Shown here in pieces: positions 6,964 to 13,058 of a stretch of DNA of 16,799 bases (the stretch's first letter is position 1; the number at the start of each line of letters is the position of its first letter). Position numbers and translations under genes: made by a program. The stretch comes from DATBDN01 sp036269895 (lineage in GTDB: Bacteria > Actinomycetota > Thermoleophilia > Solirubrobacterales > Thermoleophilaceae). Location: positions 1-16,799 of the forward strand of contig DATBDN010000215.1 in NCBI GenBank assembly GCA_036269895.1, written 5' to 3'. The notes beneath the pieces were generated by a model. It worked only from the letters and a program-made list of their open reading frames with translations, had not been told where the DNA came from and did no database searches.

Positions 6964-9633
6964 TCAGAGGTGTGTGGGTGGGGGAGGCGGCGGAAGCATG
7001 TCCGCCGCGTGGATCGCGATCGCCACGAGCCGCTGGTAGGTGATGCCGGCCATGTGCGCGGCGTCGTGGTTCCAAACGAACCCGCCCGGGTCGGCAGGCA
7101 CGGGCACGCGCGCGGACGCGGTGACGTACGACTGCAAGACGGCGACGTCGTTCCACGCGAGGTCGTTCCAGGTCTTGAGCTGGTGCTCGCTGGCCTCGTC
7201 CAGGCCGAAGCGCGGCGCCGCCGGCTGCTCGGTGATCACGACGTACCAACCAAGGCCATCCGGCCCGCGCATCTCGTCGGGTGTCAGATCGAAGCCGACG
7301 AAGATCGTGTCGTCGGTGATTGCGCCCCGGAACAGCGGTAGACGAACCTCGGGCCCGGGCTTGCGGAGCGGGTCTTCGCGGATCGCGTGCGCTGCATGGA
7401 CGACGCTGTGCGGGAAGCGGCGCACGAGCTCGCCGCGCAAGAGAATCACTGCGCGGCCCGTGAATGCGAAATTGGAGGCAAGCGAGTCGTTCGCGGGCCA
7501 GCTCGCGACCGGCGCTATGTCGGTGGCGGCGTCCGCGGCCGTGCCGCGGCGATCGAAGAAGCGCAGCAGCGGCGTCGCGCGGCGGTCGACTTTCGCGCCA
7601 CGCCAGGTCAGCTCGTGAATCAGCTCGTCGTTCGCGCCGACGAGCGCCGCCGTCACGAAGCCAGCGTTGATCTCGAGCAGGCCTGCCGTGTCTGGAGGCG
7701 GCGCGACGCCCGCCATCAGGTAGCGCGCATCCATTTCGACCAGCCCGTCCGCGAGCGGCCACGGGACGTCGATCGCGCCCACCAGTGGCGCGGTGGGTCG
7801 CACCTCGCGGCCGGTGTCGCCCAGATCGAGCCGTGCTGCCAGCCGGCGTGCGGCGATGTCGAAGCCGGCCAGGTCGCTCGTCGCCGAGCGGCTCATTGCG
7901 TCGATCGCCAATGGTCTCTGGAGCGGCACCTCGACCGTGCGAATGGCGCGAAGGGCGAGTTGCCGGATGCCCGCGTCGACGACCGCACGGCGCTGAGCGA
8001 GCGCGGGTCCGGCGGGCGGCTGCGCCGACCCGGCCGGCGGATGCGCAGGGCCGATCGGAGGATGCGCCGGTCCGACCGAAGGCTGCGGGTGGCCGACCGA
8101 TGGCTGCGCAGGGACGGTCGGCGGATGCACCACGCCGATCGGCGGGTGCACCACGCCGATCGGCGGGTGCGGCACCGCACCCAGGCGCGGCCGCGCCCGC
8201 GCAACGGTCAACAGCTGCGGCGGCGCCGGCGGCAACGCGCCCTGAGGTGGCGTTCGCGTGCTCATCCGCGCCACGAATGCCGCCTGAGCATCCGGACCAG
8301 CGCGACCCTTCGTGACCGCGAGCCGCCTGAAGGCGGGCGCCAGCACTGCCGTCGGCAACGCGCTCGAGGCGACCGCGGCAAGCGCCGTGGCATCGCCGGC
8401 CTTCTGCCGTGCCAGCACCGGCGCCGTCACGCTGAGCGCGCTCTCGGGCGTTAGCGGCTGCACATGGCGCGCCACGAGTCGGTTCGTCACGAGACCCGCA
8501 AGAGCCGCGACGTCGCGCTCGCGATTGGCGCGTCGGATATCACCGAGCTGACGCCACGCGTCGGCGACCAGCGCATCCTGATTTCGCTGCACGAAGTCGG
8601 CGCCGAGCGCAGCCGCAGCACGCAGACGGGGGTCCAGGTTCAGCTCGCCGGTCCATCCCGGTTCTGTGAGCCCGCTTGCCGCCGCCATGCCGCCGTACAG
8701 CGGTGGACCTACCGCGGGCACCTCGGCCGACGCATCCGCCACACGCTGAAGCCAGGTCCGCAGCCGGTTGGCGGCGATGCCGCGCGCGGATCCGTGCCAT
8801 GGATCCGACCAGCCCGCGGGCACGAGCGCCGTCTCGAACGGCACGACGCGTCCGTCGGCTTCGCCGGAGATCCGGAACACGTCGATCGGCCACGGCCGCG
8901 ACGCGGCGGCTAGGTCACGCGGCTTGAGTCGCCGGGCGAGCGTTTCGAAGTCACCCGCGTCGGTCGTCGAGAAGGTCCAGGAATCGAGCACCGGCAGAGT
9001 CACGGCGACCGAGCCCCACGCCGGGTCTGCGCTGCGCGGGTCCGGAAGCGGCTGGCCGAGCCCTGCCAACCGGCCGGCCTCGAATGTCGGCACGACGCAC
9101 GCGAGGTACTGCTTGCGTGGAACCAGCGCCCGGGGGCTGATGACTCGCGCGAGCGCCCGGTCCGGCGCGGTGGCCAGCAGCTGCTCGGGAGTGGCCTGCG
9201 GATCCGCCGGTAGCTGGACGTGCGCCCAGAGGTCGATCTCATCGATCTGTGGCAACTGGTCGGCGGCCAGCTGAATTTCGAGCAGCGGCGCGCCGGCCGC
9301 CTGGGCGAGCGGGGACTCGCCTTCGACGGGAACCACGACGAGCGCAAGCCACGGGCGCAGGCGCCCATGTGCGTCCGGTTCGGTTGGCGTGAGGCGCCAG
9401 GGCAAATCGGGCGCCCCGAACTCGATGAACGGGAAGTAGCTCGGCTGGAAGCCGACCGAGCCCGGCGGCGGCTCGCGCCGGAGGATCTCATTGTCGCCGA
9501 GGCCGATGACATCCCCCGGCCCGAAGCGCCCGAGGGTGATGCCAATGTCCTGTCCCGCCGCTGTGACCGCCAGCGCCCCGTTGCCGACATCCTCCGGGCG
9601 CGCCCACGGCAGGTACGTGACGCGATCGCTCAC
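6964..9633 (-). CDS. 889-aa protein of unknown function with proline-rich heptad repeats
   Basis: The start is a GTG at 9633, overlapping the upstream stop in a GTGA tetranucleotide, with GGAGG at 9642-9638. Longer in-frame extensions into the upstream gene are Arg-rich shadows. The N-terminus shows VTYLPWARPED (5-15), GFQPSYFPFIEFGAPDLPWR (61-80) and RLRPWLALVVVP (91-102), and reads like a compact beta-rich domain. A helical middle region is followed by a flexible linker of eight 7-residue units, consensus [H/Q]P-P/S-x-G-x-x, at residues 489-544. The C-terminal domain includes GWYVVITEQPAAPRFGLDEA at about 795-814 and FVWNHDAAHMAGITYQRLVA near 852-871, and the protein ends in a run of six prolines. 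I associate the LPW and PRFGLD motifs from memory with unnamed conserved proteins of such clusters. There is no signal peptide, membrane segment or catalytic motif. The architecture of two globular parts joined by a Pro-rich spacer suggests an extended or interaction-mediating protein. Confidence 0.88.
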   Translation of the reverse strand: MSDRVTYLPWARPEDVGNGALAVTAAGQDIGITLGRFGPGDVIGLGDNEILRREPPPGSVGFQPSYFPFIEFGAPDLPWRLTPTEPDAHGRLRPWLALVVVPVEGESPLAQAAGAPLLEIQLAADQLPQIDEIDLWAHVQLPADPQATPEQLLATAPDRALARVISPRALVPRKQYLACVVPTFEAGRLAGLGQPLPDPRSADPAWGSVAVTLPVLDSWTFSTTDAGDFETLARRLKPRDLAAASRPWPIDVFRISGEADGRVVPFETALVPAGWSDPWHGSARGIAANRLRTWLQRVADASAEVPAVGPPLYGGMAAASGLTEPGWTGELNLDPRLRAAAALGADFVQRNQDALVADAWRQLGDIRRANRERDVAALAGLVTNRLVARHVQPLTPESALSVTAPVLARQKAGDATALAAVASSALPTAVLAPAFRRLAVTKGRAGPDAQAAFVARMSTRTPPQGALPPAPPQLLTVARARPRLGAVPHPPIGVVHPPIGVVHPPTVPAQPSVGHPQPSVGPAHPPIGPAHPPAGSAQPPAGPALAQRRAVVDAGIRQLALRAIRTVEVPLQRPLAIDAMSRSATSDLAGFDIAARRLAARLDLGDTGREVRPTAPLVGAIDVPWPLADGLVEMDARYLMAGVAPPPDTAGLLEINAGFVTAALVGANDELIHELTWRGAKVDRRATPLLRFFDRRGTAADAATDIAPVASWPANDSLASNFAFTGRAVILLRGELVRRFPHSVVHAAHAIREDPLRKPGPEVRLPLFRGAITDDTIFVGFDLTPDEMRGPDGLGWYVVITEQPAAPRFGLDEASEHQLKTWNDLAWNDVAVLQSYVTASARVPVPADPGGFVWNHDAAHMAGITYQRLVAIAIHAADMLPPPPPPTHL
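8002..8169 (-). repeat. Eight tandem 21-bp units encoding a Pro-rich heptad linker
   Basis: Eight in-frame 21-bp units encode heptads such as HPPIGVV, HPPIGVV, HPPTVPA, QPSVGHP, QPSVGPA, HPPIGPA, HPPAGSA and QPPAGPA. The two units nearest the 5' end of the gene form a perfect tandem duplication (8126-8146 and 8147-8167), while the others have diverged. Period and phase match the codons exactly, so the repeat can expand or contract without breaking the frame. It separates the N-terminal and C-terminal parts of the 889-aa protein. Confidence 0.93.
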
Positions 9634-12600
9634 CCGGCCTCCACGGCGGGAACGACGAGCTGGGCGTCGCCGCTCGCCCGTACCTGAGCGATGGCGTCGA
9701 GGTAGTCGGTCGAGGTCACGACGGGCGCAAGGCTGGAGTCGACGACCGCGAACGCGTCGATGCCCATGCTCAGCGGGCTGACGGCCGCGAACCGGGCCCT
9801 GTCGCGCACTGAAGGAGCACAGTCGGCGCTCGCCTGGAAGACCTCGCTCGCAAACGTCACGATCGGCCGCGGGACCTGCGGCGCGGGAGGCGGGTTCGCG
9901 CTGTCGACGACGACGAGTTCGTAGTCGAGCGACTGCTCCGCGGCGGCGCCAGTGGCGTAGGGACGCTCGATCGTGAACCCCGCGGGCATCGGCACGAAAC
10001 TCGAAGCCGACAGGCCTTCTTCGGGCGAGAGGTCGACGTAGAGCCCAGGCGCAAATTCGCCGTCGACCGACCGCGACGTCCACGCCGCGCTCGCCGGGCG
10101 CCGCGGTTCCACCGTGAAAACGGTCGGGCCGGACAGCGTCGCAGAGCCACAGCGCGTGATCGAGCGCTCCAGCGGGACGACCGCCTGGCGAAATGTCAAC
10201 GGCGCGTTCGGTGACAGCCACACGCCTTGGCGATCGGCCGGTCGCAGCTTGAGTCCGGGCACTCCGCCGTTGTCCCAGCTCTGCGCATCCGCGGCCGCGG
10301 CCGCGATCCGCGGCGACAGGTCGATGCCGTCGTCTTCGCTCGTGCCCTCTTGGAGCGTCAGCACGATCGGCGGTGACGTCCACGACCAGAACAGGAACGA
10401 CACGCTCACGCGTCCCGAGAGCTCGGCCGGCCAGAAGCCCTTCAGGGTTCCCTTGAACGACAGGCCGGCGAACGTGCTGCCACCGAGTTGCAGGTCCACG
10501 GTGAACGTGAGATCGGCGACGAATTTGAAGTCCGCCGTGATCAGGAGATCGAGTGCGAGCAGCCCGTGGATGCCGAAACCGGCGGCACGCGCCAGGAGTT
10601 CCGTGCTGAAGCCGAAGTGGAACACCCCGGGCGTGAGGGCGACGTACAAGCGCCAGTCGATCTTCACGTGGTCGCCGCGCGCGAACGACAGCCGGAGCGG
10701 CTTCGGCACGTAGATGTTCGGCGAGGGAACGTGGAAGCGGGGGTTGAAGCCGCCAAAGCTCACGAGGTAGGTGCGATTCCCGTCGTGACCGCTGCGCTCG
10801 GGATCGCCGTAGAACGCCATCGCCTCGCCGGTCAGCTCGGCTCCGAAGAGCTTCGAGTTCCGCAGCACGATCCGCAGGTTGAACTCGTCGTGCGCCGCGT
10901 CCCAGATCGCCACTCCGGCGGCCTCGACGCGAGCCAGCGGCAGGTCGGGCTTCGGGAACGCCGCGACCACGGTCAGGATCACGTAGAGCTTCATGGCGCC
11001 CGCCGACCCGCCGGTGTCGACGATCAGCCCAAGCGCGACCTTGACCTTCCCACCCAGCGCCCCGACCTTGAAGATGACGCCGATGACTTCGCCGTCGTCT
11101 TCCGCCTTCGCGGGGAACAGTGAGTTCAGGGCGCCGATGTAGGCGGGCAGCTTCGGAACCGGATCGCCGGGCAGCACCAGCGCGTCGAGCACGCCCGTGC
11201 TCAGACCGTCGAGGAAGGCCTGAGGCTCGCTGTGGCGGTTGGTCCCATACAGCAGGCCGATGCCGTCGACGGTGATCGCACCGCCGGACCGCGGCCACTC
11301 GAGCGAGCCGACGATCATCCAGTGATGTCGCCCGTTCGGGGACGTCTCGCAGATGGCGATGCCCTTGAGCGAGAACGAACCAGGTTTTTCGAGCGCCAGC
11401 CCGCCGAACAGCCGGTTGTTCGGCTCGTCGTAGCCGAGGAGGCCGCTACCCGTGATCGCGTAGCGCTTGCAGACGAGCGTCAGCCCAACGGCCGTAGGCC
11501 ACACCTTGTGCCAACCGGCATCCAGCACGCCCGCGACGTTTCCACCCATCTGCGGCGGAGTGCCGAGCGTCAGCAGGCCGCCGACGCCGTCGACCTGCAC
11601 GGTGAGGCCCCAGATCTGCAGGCTGACGTTCCCGGTTGCGCGCAGCGCGAAGCCCGAGCGGTCCGCGGCCGGGTCGGCCGGTGGCTGACTCGGCGTGGGT
11701 CCCGACGCAGACTCGGCTCCGGCGCGAATCGTGACGGTGTTGATCGTCACCGGCCCGGCCGTGAGGTTCAGCGGGATGACCACCTCCGTCGTCAAGCCAC
11801 CTTCGAAGCGCAACTCGTGCCGGCGAAGCGACGCCACCAACCCCGCATCGAACGCGATCCGGAACCCCGACGGGATCAGGATCTCGAGCAGTGGGAGCTT
11901 GCCCACCACTATCTCGGCCTGCTCGACGCGGGCGAAGCCGGCGACATCGAACGCCAACCCCGATGTGGTGCCTGCAGACGCGCCAGCTTCGACGTGCAGC
12001 GCCAGCCGGCGCGCGCGTACGGAAACGCCCTCCGGGACCTGCTGGTTGCTCCAGCTGGCGAAGGAAGGGTCGTCCCAGGTCCAGTCGACCTCTGCCCCGA
12101 GGGTGCCGACGCCGGTCTCCTCGAGCGGCTGCTCGAACGTGATGAGCACGCCGCCGCCGGCGTCAAGCTCGGTGACAAGCTTGGACGACGGCGAGAATTG
12201 GGTCGTGCGCGAGAGCCGTCCGTCCATCGCGAACCAGAGTCCGCCGCCGTGCTCTGCGGTCCGCACGACAGGCACGAAGGAGATGACGAGGCCGCGCTTG
12301 CGGAACGGCGGGCCGAGCGGCTCGAACGTCGCGTAGTCGGACTGCTTCAGGTCGGCGTCGTCGAGGGCCACGAAGGTCGCGAACGCGTGCTGGGCCGAGT
12401 CCAGCGGCTCCTCGAGTCCTGCGATCGGCGGATGGTCGAATCCGTAGTGGAAGAAGGGAACGCTCCGATCGCGCCTGCGGTCCGGCACGGTCGCCGACAG
12501 AGTGAAGACACCAAGGGCGAGCGCTGACGCGACCAATGCGGTGAGGACGTCGGGTTGTTCGAGCTCCCCCTTCACCGACGCATCGAATAGATCGACGACC

Positions 12601-13058
12601 GTCTTGTCGATCGTCGTCGGAGACGCCTCCTGCAGGCGCGTGTTGATCAGCGCCAATATCCGAACGACGAGGTAGACGCCGTGCGGCCATTCCTGCCACC
12701 AATGCGGTCCGAGCCTCCGATTCGGGATGAGGAAGATCAGTACCGGCAGGACGATCTTCAGGAGTGCGTTCCCGGCGAAGTCGAGCGCACCGTCGCTGTG
12801 CGACGCCTCCTCGCTCACCATCTCGAGCAGCGTCTGCACCTTGTTGGCGGTCTCGGCCGCATCGCCGCCTGGCTCTTGGAGGTGCTGCTCCAGATCGTCG
12901 AACGCGGCGGTCAGGTTGCTCGAGGGCATGAACGGCGGCACGCCGCACTTCAGGCAGTACTCCTCGGCGTTCTCCGGCGAGAGGCAGCGTCCGAGGACGC
13001 GCAGCGCGTCGAGCGTGATCTGGAAAGCCGTCTCGGCTACTTCACCGGCGCCGATCAC
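9630..13058 (-). CDS. 1142-aa beta-rich protein, probably DUF6603-like
   Basis: The start is a GTG at 13058 that overlaps the stop of the upstream phosphatase gene in a GTGA tetranucleotide, so coupled translation is likely. The N-terminal 200 residues are helical, with three cysteines (C25, C35, C38, the last two in CLKC) and three hydrophobic runs at about 98-112, 127-140 and 172-191 that could be membrane-associated helices. From about 250 to 900 the protein is dominated by alternating hydrophobic beta strands with Gly turns. Examples are GIGLLYGTNRHSEP (599-612), YLVSFGGFNPRFHVP (764-778), ARAAGFGIHGLLALDLLI (823-840) and GRVSVSFLFWSWTSP (882-896). These resemble, from memory, the uncharacterised DUF6603 group of large bacterial and fungal proteins. 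The C-terminal 200 residues form a separate domain with a Pro-rich stretch at 1056-1065. There is no signal peptide and no recognisable active site. The domain name is tentative; the gene call is firm. Confidence 0.85.
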   Translation of the reverse strand: MIGAGEVAETAFQITLDALRVLGRCLSPENAEEYCLKCGVPPFMPSSNLTAAFDDLEQHLQEPGGDAAETANKVQTLLEMVSEEASHSDGALDFAGNALLKIVLPVLIFLIPNRRLGPHWWQEWPHGVYLVVRILALINTRLQEASPTTIDKTVVDLFDASVKGELEQPDVLTALVASALALGVFTLSATVPDRRRDRSVPFFHYGFDHPPIAGLEEPLDSAQHAFATFVALDDADLKQSDYATFEPLGPPFRKRGLVISFVPVVRTAEHGGGLWFAMDGRLSRTTQFSPSSKLVTELDAGGGVLITFEQPLEETGVGTLGAEVDWTWDDPSFASWSNQQVPEGVSVRARRLALHVEAGASAGTTSGLAFDVAGFARVEQAEIVVGKLPLLEILIPSGFRIAFDAGLVASLRRHELRFEGGLTTEVVIPLNLTAGPVTINTVTIRAGAESASGPTPSQPPADPAADRSGFALRATGNVSLQIWGLTVQVDGVGGLLTLGTPPQMGGNVAGVLDAGWHKVWPTAVGLTLVCKRYAITGSGLLGYDEPNNRLFGGLALEKPGSFSLKGIAICETSPNGRHHWMIVGSLEWPRSGGAITVDGIGLLYGTNRHSEPQAFLDGLSTGVLDALVLPGDPVPKLPAYIGALNSLFPAKAEDDGEVIGVIFKVGALGGKVKVALGLIVDTGGSAGAMKLYVILTVVAAFPKPDLPLARVEAAGVAIWDAAHDEFNLRIVLRNSKLFGAELTGEAMAFYGDPERSGHDGNRTYLVSFGGFNPRFHVPSPNIYVPKPLRLSFARGDHVKIDWRLYVALTPGVFHFGFSTELLARAAGFGIHGLLALDLLITADFKFVADLTFTVDLQLGGSTFAGLSFKGTLKGFWPAELSGRVSVSFLFWSWTSPPIVLTLQEGTSEDDGIDLSPRIAAAAADAQSWDNGGVPGLKLRPADRQGVWLSPNAPLTFRQAVVPLERSITRCGSATLSGPTVFTVEPRRPASAAWTSRSVDGEFAPGLYVDLSPEEGLSASSFVPMPAGFTIERPYATGAAAEQSLDYELVVVDSANPPPAPQVPRPIVTFASEVFQASADCAPSVRDRARFAAVSPLSMGIDAFAVVDSSLAPVVTSTDYLDAIAQVRASGDAQLVVPAVEAG

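Noticed and set aside
8002..8169. Possible CRISPR-like array
   Set aside because: Units are contiguous with no spacers and are in phase with a protein heptad.
9634..11298. N-terminal extension of the 889-aa gene into its upstream neighbour
   Set aside because: Residues before the GTG at 9633 are an Arg-rich shadow of the 1142-aa gene; GGAGG and the GTGA overlap support the shorter form.
11232..12527. Plus-strand 431-codon open frame antisense to the DUF6603-like gene
   Set aside because: Arg-rich shadow lacking any motif or start signal.
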